The notes beneath the pieces were generated by a model that ran no database searches, was not told the origin of the DNA, and worked only from the letters and a program-made list of their open reading frames with translations. From positions 80,173,133 to 80,237,132 of the forward strand of contig CM031858.1 in assembly GCA_018697195.1 (NCBI GenBank): a stretch of 64,000 nt of DNA. The letters are read 5' to 3'. The translations under genes were made by a program, and so were the position numbers. This document shows positions 24,749 through 35,465 of the stretch, in pieces; position 1 is the stretch's first letter; each line of letters opens with the position of its first letter. The stretch is from Certhia americana (lineage: Eukaryota; Chordata; Aves; Passeriformes; Certhiidae).

Positions 24749-25015
24749 TTCTGGTTCCTCAGCATATTGGAGTTAATTGTCCAATTATAGCTTCAGGTTA
24801 TGACGCTCCATCCTCCTTTGGTTTTCCCTCTCACTTCACCATTTTTTCTGTTCTTGGGCCTGAAAGTCTCATCGGTTGTCCTTGGTATTAAACTAGAGAA
24901 GGAATTGTTTGTCTACCTACTCTGTGAAGAGAGCTTACCAACATTTAATATGAAACCTAAAACTACCCACTAAAACAAAATCTAAAAAATATAAAAGCTA
25001 AAACTTAAGGCATCT

Positions 25016-25019
25016 CTAT
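25016..25019. repeat. Target-site duplication, right copy (CTAT)
   Basis: Matches 24559-24562. Confidence 0.7.
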
Positions 25020-25134
25020 GAGCACTCAATGACTTCTATACTTGGGTCTTCATGCCTTGCTAAGAATATATGATTTAGGTATGAGGGACAGTTAGGAACA
25101 CTAGGTTCTTGAAATACATGTCATGACAGAAAAA

Positions 25135-25142
25135 TGACGTCA
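25135..25142. promoter_or_regulatory. Second consensus CRE (TGACGTCA)
   Basis: Another perfect TGACGTCA, about 115 bases past the solo LTR and outside it. There is no accompanying X-box or CpG cluster. It may be chance, although CpG-containing 8-mers are rare here. Confidence 0.3.
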
Positions 25143-25819
25143 CAACAGTTGAATTTATTTCTCCTTTATCTCTTTCAGGTCCACGCTCCTGTTACTATAT
25201 TAAAATGTCTCTTAAAATGTCTCTTTAGTGAATATCACTTTGAAAAACAGAGCAGAGCAAAACAAAACTGCTCTAACTTCCTTATTCAGCTTAAACTCTC
25301 CCACTAACTAATAGAAACAAAATAGTCTAAGAGATAAAGCAAATATGATCAGGAAATGGTCCAATGGAAGAGCTCTCTGCTTTTGATACATGAAAATTTT
25401 CAATAACATATTTTTTCAGATGGACTATAAAATTAAAAATACTTCCAAACATATTAAGAAATTACTTTAGAAGCCTAGCTATAATAATTTAGGATAGGAA
25501 GAGGAATAATAGATAATTCCACAATTAAGCAGAAGTAAACAGATAAAAATCTGGGCTGTAAAGATCTCCAGGTACTTATATTCTAACATTCTGTTAACTT
25601 GGAATCAAAAAATTACATTAGTTGTTTTTAAAGTCCTTTGGAAAGAAATTTGAAAATGTAAGGGTCAGGGGAAAACAATCCAAAAAAAACAACATACACA
25701 CGCAAAAATAAACCCCTAAAGCCCCTAAACACAATTGAAACTTTTAATGTGTTTAGGAGTTACTATAATTATCTTTTTTAATCCACAAGATAAACATACT
25801 TTGTGGTATTTGTTTCTCT
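25143..25819. other. Unique AT-rich noncoding stretch
   Basis: Nothing recognised between the CRE and the CR1 tail. Confidence 0.5.
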
Positions 25820-26279
25820 TACTATGGCTGCAAAAATGACCAAGAGTGCAGGAGCAACTCTCCTTTGAAGACAGGTTGAGGGAGTTGTGGATTCTTTGAT
25901 TTGGAGAAGAGAAAATTACCACAAGACCTTATTGTGGCCTTTCAATATATTTTCAAAAATCAGGCCTATAAAAAGGCTTAGAGAGGCTTCACCACAGGTA
26001 CTGACAGGATAAAGGCAGTGGTTTTCAACTGAAAGAGGGTAGATCTAGATACGAATTCTGAAAGATTTTTTTTTTAAAATGAGGGTGATGAAACAGTGGA
26101 ACAGGTTGTGGGCGTCACCTCTGGAAGTGTCCAAGGTCAGACTGGACAGGGCTTTGAGCAACCTGACCTTAGAGAAGATGACCCTAGCCATAATGGGGAA
26201 GTTGGACTTCCCCATTAAGTTGAAGATAATCTTTAAAAGTCCTTTCCATCTCAAACCATTCTACAATTGTATGATTTTA
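25820..26279 (+). mobile_element. CR1 LINE 3' fragment
   Basis: Diverged 3' end of a CR1 element. It aligns in order with the CR1 consensus I remember: GGAGCAACTCTCCTTTGAAG near 25851-25870, a CTTATTGTGGCCTTTCAATA block at 25928-25947, AACTGAAAGAGGGTAGAT near 26029-26046, GGAACAGGTTG near 26098-26108, CTGGACAGGGCTTTGAGCAA near 26142-26161, and the tail CCATTCTACAATTGTATGATTTTA near 26257-26280. Several short deletions are present. A stem-loop at 26191-26217 interrupts the expected order. Confidence 0.88.
26191..26217. repeat. Perfect 12-base hairpin inside CR1
   Basis: TAATGGGGAAGT, loop TGG, ACTTCCCCATTA. The right arm has no counterpart in the CR1 order, where the sequence should go from GTTGGA almost directly to the GATGATCTTTAA-like block. 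This suggests a local inverted copy made by template switching. Confidence 0.85.
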
Positions 26280-26658
26280 TGGCATTAATTTTTTTCCAGT
26301 GACGCTTGAGAACAAGAGACAAGAGAAATTCCTTCTTTTATTAACTTTGCAAATATTCCAGCTGTTAGAGATAAAAAATATCTTCCCAAAAGTACGCAGT
26401 GAATGATTACTGGAAGACATAGGATTTTTCGTTTTCATCTTTTTGTTTGCTTGGTTGAGGTTTTTTAAAGGAACCTCCACTTAGCCTCCTATACCTTTCA
26501 TTTTTGCATGCACAGGCTTCTGTAGAATTGTATTATTCTACAGAAAAATAAATACAAGTTTTCTTGGTTTCTGAGAAGGAAAAACAAATAGTGAATGGTT
26601 GGTGTCTGATGTAGATGCATGCCATTCAGATTAAAACAAATAAACTAGAACCAGATTT
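26280..26658. other. Unique noncoding stretch
   Basis: Nothing recognised between the CR1 tail and the LTR. Confidence 0.5.
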
Positions 26659-27469
26659 TGTATTGGGTTTATGTTGAAAAGCTTTAGTGTAGGATAGGGG
26701 TGTGCAGGTTTTTATCAGAAAAGACTGGGAGCTGACCCCTTGTCAGAAACAGACAGATTCTAGCTGGTTCCAAACCAGACCCACCACTGGCTAAAATCTG
26801 AGCTAAGCAGCAACTCCTGCTGCTCCTCCTGTGTAGCCTTTGTGATAATGTATTTAGGAAAGGGTAAAAAATGCTACAAAGCTGCTGTCACAGAGACAAA
26901 TATGGAAAATGAAGCAGCTCTGCAGACATCAAAGTGAGAAAAGAAAGAGGAAGTGCTCCAGGCACCTGAGCAGAGATTTCCCTACAACTCCTGAAGTTGT
27001 GGAGGAGAAGGTGTTCCCCAGAAGTTCACAGAGAGACCACACTGAAGAAAATACCACACTGCATCCAGTGGAGACATCATGCTGGAGCAAGTGGATATGC
27101 CCTGAAGGAAGCTGCAGCTCATGGAGACCCCATGTAGGAGCAAATTTCTGGCAGTAACTGCAGTCAATGGAGCAGAGCCCACACACAGCTTAGCTGGCAG
27201 GATCTGAAGCCTGTGGGGGACCAGTGCTGCAGCAAGCCATTCTTGGAGGACTGCACCACATGGAAAGGACTCTATTTTTAATCAGAAATAAATTAATCTT
27301 CCCCAAGTTCAACAAGTTTTGCCTATGTGAGTAATTGTTAAATGATTTCTCTGTCCTTATCTTAAATTATGATCTTCTTCATTTATTTTCTCTCAGTTTT
27401 CTGCTGAGGAAGGAAGTGAAGCAGCAGCTTGGTGGGCATTTGGCAGAAAGCCAAGGTTAACTGATCACA
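26659..27469 (+). mobile_element. ERVL-like solo LTR
   Basis: About 811 bases from TGTATTGGGTTTATG to GATCACA. Landmarks in order: a diverged U3, a TATTTAGGAAAGGG block near 26850-26865, a purine-rich transcribed region with GGAGCAG/CTGCAG blocks, AATAAA at 27287-27292, and the end block GCTGAGGAAGGAAGTG...GGTGGGCATTTGGC. Flanks GATTT (26654-26658) and GGTTT (27470-27474) differ by one transition and fit a 5-base ERVL-type duplication. Compared with the copy at 62321-63408, part of the repeat-rich transcribed region and the CTTATCTCAACCC area are shortened or diverged. Open frames at 26909-27186 on both strands are LTR sequence, not genes. Confidence 0.88.
27287..27292 (+). terminator. LTR polyadenylation signal (AATAAA)
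   Basis: Canonical hexamer on the plus strand in the 3' part of the LTR, followed by the U5-like end. It supports the plus orientation. Confidence 0.55.
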
Positions 27470-30400
27470 GGTTTATTTGGGAAAACAAAAGGGAACGATT
27501 ATTCCACACCTAAAATATATGTTGGATTTGTATTTTGCATTTGCTGTGTTCATGTTAGAACTTTTCTGAAGATTTAATTGCTGTAAATTGATAATGTTGC
27601 ATCTTTATAGTTTTTTACATGACTCTTTTCATATTTATTTTAGTATTGGTTTGTTTTATTCACAAATTCTTACTCTTTTCATTAGAACTTCATAAATTAT
27701 TTTCATTAATCACACATTTGTAAGCTTCAATAATGCAGTATGTGTGACAGAAAAAGCCCCTTCTTAAAAGATGAAAAATCAATCAATCTCTTGATCACTA
27801 GATTGGAATGTTGCAAATTCTTTGGCAGATTACATTCTGAGTTTCAGTCTTCCTCATTTTTCTTTCAGTATTCTCCATTTTCACCCAGATGTAATGTGTT
27901 TCATAATCATTATTTACAACTTGCCTAAGGAGTTGAAATATCAGTTCTACAACAGCTCACTCCCACAACAATCTATTCTCTGATGAAGAATTGCCTCTGT
28001 TGCCTCATACCCACCTCTTGTGTTTGTTCTGCATCTGCTCAACAATCCTGGCTTGATACGTTCAGCCTCTCCTGACCTTATTTCCTGTTACAATATTCTC
28101 CACACACTTCTGGAGGGACCAGAAGGACTCCCCTTCCCCCAAGACTGTGCACTGCAGGGAGAAACATCTCCTCAGAGTGAAAGTGAATTGATAGATCAGG
28201 AGAGCTGCTGGACTCATCACAGTCCCCTTTCTTCAGTTTATAAGACCTGCCCTAGGCTACTAAGCTGAAGTTTATTCTGCTTGTCAAAAAGTGTAATCGG
28301 ATGCCTCCACCTCCCCAGACAATAAATTAGGCTGGAAAGGTACCTAAGTTGCCTTCCCTGTAGCTATTAAAGATTTATTCAAAGTTTCCATAGAAATGAA
28401 GTTTCTCTTTTCAAAATTTGTTCACATTAACAGAAGGTAACTTACATTAATATGACATATGCGAAAACTGCGCTGTTTTTCTAGGTGATAAATCCTTTTT
28501 GGGAATGTTTTATCCTAAGAGAGTGGTGTTTAAAGTAAATACCAGTTGCCTATTAAGATACAAAATGCAACTTTGGCTTTAATATTTGTTGCTGACTGCA
28601 CCACTCTTATAAATTTTTTTAAATATTCAGGCACATTACATAAGAAGTGATCCCTAAGGCAGACAAGGAAATGTTGTCTGCTAAACTACTGGACTGTCAG
28701 CTGTTGTTCTCAATGCTTTCCACTCTTTATTAGTGCCCACCACAATTAAAAAGACTGTAGAAGAGGAGGGATATAGGCCAGGTCTGCTACAGCCATTTCT
28801 AATCCTTCTTAGCTCCTGCCTTTTGCTATCAAAAGCTAGAGGTTGCAAATGCATTATCTTTAGGTCAGATCTTGGGGAAATGTGTTTGAAATTTAATAGC
28901 AGTCATGAGGTTGATACACTGAAAAGGGTCTTTGGGATGCTTGGAAGCAATAATAAAGGGCAAGTAAATTCTTAAAGTTAACTATTAAAATGTGTTCATG
29001 AGGAAAATATATTTAGTTGGAGGAACCATTTTTAATAAAAATATTGCTTGCAGGAAAGAGAATTGTATGAATTAATGGAATGAACTTAACCCTTAAACTG
29101 AAAGGATGAAAAATATGAGAACAGGTAGCTTGTCATATTAGAAGAGACAGTTAACACGACCATTGTGGACGCATATCCACATCATGCTAATCACTGGCTG
29201 TTTGTCAGAAGAAAGACTAACACTTTCTTCTTACAAAAAGGTGTTATGCTATCTCTAAGGATTTCAAAGTTATTGTGAGAAAACCCAAACTGCCAGAACT
29301 TTAAGTATTAAAACTAGCAAAGCTGATTGAGGATTTATGGGCAAAAAATAGCACACAAGTAAAAAAATTAATTTAAAAATTAATAATATTCCAACCACAG
29401 ATATTGACTTGTCTTTTGAGATTAGATATAGGTTATTTCTCTCTCTTGATGCCTTTCTTGGTTTTTGCATTTTTATCTTATGATTCAAACTGCTAGAAAT
29501 GTGGTATAAATTGGACAGTTAAATGATGGCCTAGGACCTTAGATGAATGTCTTTCAAGTAGTTTTTAATGTCTCTTGCTAAAACAGTTTGTGTCCCATCA
29601 GCTCTGCATCTGCGTGTTACCACCCTACATAGAAGGCTGATGGTCACCAGAAGATACGTCTGATTTCTACCATATCAAATCATAGTAGACCATAGTTTTT
29701 CTTCACATTCATGGAAATTCATGCTGGGACTAGAGCATTTCTAAGATTGTTCAAATACCCCAAGTTTACTTACCATATCCTCTTGTGACAAATGGCTGGA
29801 TATGAACCAGAAAATCCTCTTTAAGTCAAATTAAATAAGGTTAAAATATAAGTGTAGCTATTAATTTACCACCTCCAAAATAATAATCAAATTTAGAAAT
29901 CTACATTAAGAAAAAAGTGAGGTTAAAAAAGTGAGGTAAAAAAAAACCCAAAAAACAAACAAGAAACACCTTGCTATTCACTTTAAGACAAAATTATGCT
30001 TAGGATATCTGTTTTTTTATTCACAAAGGTTTTCTCAAATGCCTGGCACTGCAGGTTTTGCACCTCAGATAATAGCATTCATTCCTGAGGCATGCTGATT
30101 TTGCAAACTGTTTTTGGCATCTTTTCAAGGTCATCCAGAAGGAATACTCAAATTTGGTGTTTCACCATCAAAATATATTCCAACCACCAACAAAACCCTT
30201 CATTGGCTTCTTCTGCTGACAGATACTACAGTTTCATATAATATTTCAGCAGCATGCTGTCCAATTCCTATAATCCAGCTCCTGATGGAAGCATCTCTGA
30301 TTTTTCTTTCATCTTAATGGTTGAGGCTTTATGTGAACTCAACATCTACACTACTGTTGCTTGAAAAATCTAAAAGTGTATTAAGCAATCCAGGAGTTTC

Positions 30401-32049
30401 ATTTTATTCCTAAAATTATATGACTATAACTGAGTTTTGTAAGTGATAAATCTTCTTAGGACAGATGGCAAACAGCTGTCATTCATGCTTGGAGTTTGTT
30501 TATGTCTGGAGCATAAGGTATCATTCTTGTTGGTGGGTAATATTTACCTGGACATAATAGACTGAATTTGAAAGGACAAATTTGGAAACAATGTTTGAGA
30601 TGTCTGATGAGTATGAAGTGAATATAAATAAAATAGGAGAGGAAAACATTCAGATTTCATTATTTTGGACTGTGCATTTGCTTTTGAAAAATGGGAGAGG
30701 GGTGTGCAATAAATTGTTTTATTTTGCATATCACATCTTGCAGTTATTGAGGGTCATATATTCACAGTTATTACATGAATTCAAAGAGATTATATGAAAG
30801 TATCTGAAGAACATTAAAAATGGAAGAAAGCTGCAGTATGAATTATCACTATAATAGTGCAATATAACATTGCAGTGATAAATATTAACTCATTACCTCA
30901 GAATTATGAAGTGTTCTGATTTATTTCAGCTGAAGGGGTTTGCAAATATTTAGACATTTACATCCACACACATTGGTTTGAACAACAAATTACAACTACG
31001 GCATCTAAGTACTCCTTTATGTATTCATAACATCTGCAATGAAGCTGGGAAGAAAATGAGACTAAGAGGAACCATATGTGGGGAAGGGTGTGGTACAGGA
31101 AAAGGAGTGGGTGCTGATGTGAAGGATAAAGCTGGATAAGGAGACAGGAAGGGAAAGTTTACATCTGCTGTATAGGGAGAGAAGATGCAAGAATCTGGCC
31201 TAGGTTCTGTGTAGCCATGAGTCCACATGTGAAACTGTAAGTGAATTTAAGAAACAACATGAAGTATATGCAAAAAATTGCAGCTGAACTGAACAGACTA
31301 TTCTGTTTCTTGATTTTTCAGTTTTGCCTTTTGCTACCTCAGACACCCCCAAAAATCTGAGAAAAGGAACGTATGACATTTCTTTCTAGCCTGTTGGCAG
31401 TGCCAATAACATGCTGAGAAAGTCAAAGACACAAATGAAAACAGGAAGCACAATGTCAGTTGAGGATTTAACTTACCTCGCTACAAATTGGAGGAGCGTG
31501 AGGCCGAAACATGATGATTAGGCTGAAGTTGTAGAGACACCTCACGACTTCTTCATTAAATTGACAAAAAGAGAAATACAGCATAGCTGTACACAATTTT
31601 TCAAAGGAAATCTACAAGAAAAACAGAAAGCTAGCAGAAACAGACCAAAAAAAATATAGAGGCAGCATAGGAATCATATTGGACCCACAGAGCAAAAGCA
31701 TGACACATACCAGTAAAGATTTGAGAAGTGGAAAAGAGAAATAGGTAAGGTAAACAACAATGTAGAAGAAGCTAAGAAATTAAGAAGGTATTTAAAAAGA
31801 ATATTATTTTTTGCACACAACAGAAAACAGAAATTTTCCAGAGAATCTTAAGAGGTAAAAGAATAACTAAATATAGAAAGAATACCCCAAATAAACAATA
31901 GATATAACATTGATTTTTTTTCCCCCATCCAAGTTAACTATGGAGGAGTTTGAAGTGTAGAAACAGGGACCCTTCTCTACAGAATGTGTGTCAGAGGTTT
32001 TGCTTAAAATTGAAGTATTGGCAGAAAAGTTGAATGGATCAAGGAGACA
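27470..32049. other. Unique AT-rich noncoding stretch
   Basis: No gene recognised. Purine-rich, A-rich sequence from about 31360 to 32049 could be the more degraded upstream part of the old CR1 that is clear from 32050, but I cannot align it with confidence. A/C-rich simple sequence lies at 29938-29966. Confidence 0.45.
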
Positions 32050-32420
32050 TTGTGAGCAATAAGAAATCACCTGGAGCAGGTGTCTTCTGCCCCAGAGCTC
32101 TAAAGGAATTCAAGTGTGAAATAGTAAAACTACAAAAAATGATGTGTAAAAAACTGGGTCCTTGTTAAAGGTCAGGAAAGTGACTCAAACAATGCCAATT
32201 TTTGAAAAAGGACTCCAGTGGAACTACAGATGGATAAAAACTGGAATTAAGGAACATATGGATGCATATGAGAAGTCACAAAACCAGCAAGATTCTTTGA
32301 AAATATTAACAGGCATTTAGATAAAGGGGAGGTCTGACTACTATTCCTCTGAATGTGCAGGGGGCTTTCATTTATCTACCTCACCAAAGCTTTTGCAGAA
32401 AACTAAATAGAAGTACTTTT
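32050..32420 (+). mobile_element. Ancient CR1-type LINE, RT-region fragment
   Basis: Diverged match to an old CR1 lineage in its pre-RT and RT region. AGAAATCACCTGGAGCAGG at 32063-32081 corresponds to the Lys-Ser-Pro-Gly block. ATGCCAATTTTTGAAAAAGG near 32193-32212 corresponds to the Pro-Ile-Phe-Lys-Lys-Gly block. A CTCACCAAAGCTTTTGCAGA segment near 32380-32400 corresponds to the Phe-Asp region. Frames are heavily broken. A further stretch around 32595-32670 may be the next part of the same copy. The same element probably ends with the 3' fragment at 32880-33293. Confidence 0.55.
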
Positions 32421-32879
32421 AAGGGTAAAGGCTAATAAAAACTTGGGAAACATAGGACAGTAATGAATGAATAGCCACACTTGCAGTGAAAGACAATTCA
32501 CTGCACAAAGTCCATAGATGTCTATGTTGTGTTCCTTGGAGCTCATCATATTCACATGCATTCTGGAAAAAGGAAATGAAAGAAGTTGCTGATTCTGTTA
32601 AGCTATTCAGGAATGTAAAGACGATTTCCAGCTGTGCAAAACTACAAAAAGAAATAACTGGGAGCTGAAGTGAAGCTGAAAGCCGGTGTAGACAACTGCA
32701 AGTCAAAATCCCTCCCTGAACTACTTTCCTCCAAATACCCAAATCCTATTCTGCAGCAGGAATAATGCATCATGGTTTAGAAAATCACCTCCCTGATAAT
32801 CCACCTTCCATATTCTCAAATTCTGAACCCCATACCTGTGCTGTAGCTGTCTTGAAATGGCTGTAAAATGAATTTCCTC
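32421..32879 (+). other. Probable decayed middle of the old CR1
   Basis: It lies between two CR1-like segments of the same orientation. A piece near 32590-32670 (AAGCTATTCAGGAATGTAAA and onward) resembles the CR1 region after the RT active site; the remainder is too diverged to assign. The ORFs here (32419-32742 minus, 32486-32668 plus) are not supported as genes. Confidence 0.35.
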
Positions 32880-33293
32880 AAGTATCAGAGTGTTGGAGCA
32901 CTTCTACTATGAAGAAAGGCTAAATATTGTGGTTCTGAAGAACCTGGTGAAGAGAAAGCTCTTAAGAGACCTAATAAGAACTTTCAATACCTAAAGGGGA
33001 CCTAAAGAATAAACTGTTTACAAGGTCATGTAGTGATGGGATAAGTGGAAATGGCTTTAAACGAAAAGATAGTAGGTTTAGATTAAATATTAGGAAGAAA
33101 TTCTTTACTGTGAGTGTGGAGAGGCACTGGAACAGATTGCCCAGAGAAACTTTGGATGCCCTATTCCTGGAGGTGTTCAAGGCTGGTCTGAATGGGACTT
33201 TTGATGTGTCTCTGTCCCTGGCACTGGGAGTGAAACTAGATGATCTTTAAGGTGTCTTCAAGCCCAGACCATTCTATAAATTTATGATTTTTT
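32880..33293 (+). mobile_element. CR1 LINE 3' fragment (older copy)
   Basis: Shows the CR1 3' order: a CACTTCTACTATGAAGAAAG block, GATTAAATATTAGGAAGAAA near 33081-33100, GGCACTGGAACAGATTGCCC near 33123-33142, TGGAGGTGTTCAAGGCTGGT near 33168-33187, GATGATCTTTAAGG near 33239-33252 and the tail ACCATTCTATAAATTTATGA near 33268-33287. Plus orientation. It is probably the end of the element that begins at or before 32050. Confidence 0.88.
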
Positions 33294-34287
33294 GACTTGG
33301 TGCCTATTCATGTAGCAGAAAATGCATAAACCCTAAAGGAGGAGCAAGCACTTAAACCCAAGCTTGCCTATGAGAGCACGAGGATGATTTGATCTTTTCC
33401 TCCCATCCTTTACTCATATCAGTTGCAAATGTGACTAGTTTAATTGTGACTGTGCTAGTATCTAACCATGATCTGAATAATTTTATGATGGCAAAAATGT
33501 AAATCTCTGAGAGATTTTTCCTTTTTCTTCCTTCTTAATAGTAGAAAGAATGCACTGGAAAATGACTTCAGTTTATTGATTGGAACCCAAACTCTGTGAA
33601 AATACTGCAGAATCAAAATACAATGGGAGCAACAGAGATGAGAATGTACATCATGTATAATATTACAGTGGAAAAGTTATGACCATACTATTTTTTAAAT
33701 AAATTACTTTCTTGATAATTTTCTATGACTATTTTTAAGGCAACATGAAAACTGATGATTTAAGATATTGATACCAAATGGACTGCTCAGATGAAAAAAA
33801 AAAAAACCTTGAGAATTTTATTGTAGTTGACATGCATTTATTAAAAAGCATGAGAGTGTGAACTATTCACTTGTGTTCTGACATGATCTTCAGCCTGATT
33901 AAATTTAAAATGAGAGTCTGTTAGATATAAGTGTATAGGTAGAGGGAGTTAAAAAGAAAGTCCTTGCTCAGAAACGCTTTCATCTATATTTTCATTCTGT
34001 GCTATTCTTAAGGTCCATGAGCTCCAGATTTAAGTGTCTGTTCTAAAATTGGAAGAGTTTTTGTTGGGCGTTGGCAGAAGACAACATGAATAAGAATATC
34101 AGTCAAAGCAGACTGTAATGAGTGTGTGAATGAAGATTTGTGGGTGTGACTAAAGAAAGTATTTAATACATGTCAAGCACGTCCTAATTTCCACTTCTGA
34201 CTCCATTTTTTGTGAATTAATAGACCATTTAATTTTCAAGAGAGTGGACTAAATATGCATAAACCTTATTTCTTAAACACCAATTTC
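33294..34287. other. Unique AT-rich noncoding stretch
   Basis: Nothing recognised; an A-run is at 33796-33807. Confidence 0.5.
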
Positions 34288-34365
34288 AGCCAAGCTGGAC
34301 TTGGTGAACTGCTTGGTTCAATTTTTAGCCAAGTTGGATTTGGTGAACTGCTTGGTTCGATATAT
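34288..34365. repeat. 39-base tandem duplication (two units)
   Basis: Units at 34288-34326 and 34327-34365, each starting AGCCAAG and containing GGTGAACTGCTTGGTTC, differ at only a few positions, mostly C/T. A local duplication of moderate age. Confidence 0.9.
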
Positions 34366-35373
34366 AATTAAAAACCTTTTTTCTGGCTATGGAGAGAGTG
34401 GTAGAAATGCCATTATGTTAAGTTGTCCAATTTTCCTTACTCTTCAGGAAGCATTTTAATGGAAACTAAAGGTAAAAATAAATCTATCACTCTTACTTCT
34501 TATGGTATCAGAACAAGCTTAAACTCTGTAGGATTTTGAGGATCTATTGATTGTGGAGAAAAAGTTCTGAATATTCTGACTTTTTCTATTTATCCAACTT
34601 TTATTTATACAGCTCATTAGTTGTAGGACTCAAAAAACCATCTACTTCAACAGGTACATCTCCATTGCTGCTGTGTGTGAAGGTTCATAATGGTCTATGC
34701 AAATTATGATTGTAATCAAGACAGGAGATCAAGTGTCATATACAGTAAGCACGCATGCACAGAGTGATTCAGTCATACATTGTGGTTTAGTCCTGTGGCA
34801 ACAGGAACTGAAGTTGGAAATTAGTTTTAAGGATGAAATTAAAATTTATCCTTTAGTTCTAGCTATGGCATAGCTGTGTCAGTGTTGTGCTTATCTTCAC
34901 TTATAGTGCACTAAAGTCATTAACTCCTTCAGTTACTAACTTTCCAGTTATTCGTGTGCATAAATGAGGCAGTGGAGTAATTTGCACAGTGGACCAAAAT
35001 CAGACCAAGTGACTGAACCCCTAGCCACCTTCATAATTATGTACTTGAGCAGTTGCTACAACCTCTCTGACTACCCTGGAGAGCTACTTCATGCAGCTCC
35101 TGCTGTACCTAAAACAGTGGACACATTTCAGTGTGTAAATTGACATCCCAGGTGGAGAATCTGGCCATTCCAGAGACACATGTACCACCCAGAAATTCAG
35201 CCTCTGATGTGGCTACTGGCACCATGTAGGTCAGAGACTTGTAAAGAGTTAGAAAATATTGCTCTGCAAGTGCAAATAAATGGTCTCTGTGCAGCTAACA
35301 AGTTAGGAGATGTTAGGAGATTCAAGTAGATAATTAGCAATGAATAATGAATGTTGAGAAGTCTCACAGAATT
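34366..35373. other. Unique noncoding stretch
   Basis: Nothing recognised. Confidence 0.5.
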
Positions 35374-35465
35374 GTGGGCCAGAGTGGATAGGAGTTTTGC
35401 AGTTCAAGGAATCTCATCTGATCCAGCTAAAGCACTATGAACTGTAGTTCCCACAATATATTCAT
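35366..35465 (-). mobile_element. Possible CR1 3' end (weak)
   Basis: CACAGAATTGTGGGCC followed by CTCATCTGATCCAGCTAAAGCA resembles the antisense start of CR1 tails (CACAGAATTGTAGGG...ATCATCTAGTCCAACC...CTAAAGCAG). It is short and diverged, and chance resemblance is possible. Confidence 0.3.

Larger units (their letters stand above)
24563..25015 (-). mobile_element. Solo LTR, sister of the copy at 8108-8533
   Basis: 453 bases from TGATGCCTT to AAGGCATCT, flanked by CTAT at 24559-24562 and 25016-25019 (4-base target-site duplication). The terminal A has changed to T; otherwise the 9-base inverted ends match those of the sister copy. On the minus strand a TATA-like TTTATAAAAG is at about 24739-24748 and AATAAA at 24625-24630, so the promoter and polyadenylation signals are better kept than in the sister. 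No internal retroviral sequence flanks it. A 4-base duplication fits class I endogenous retroviruses; the family name is not verified. Confidence 0.88.
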
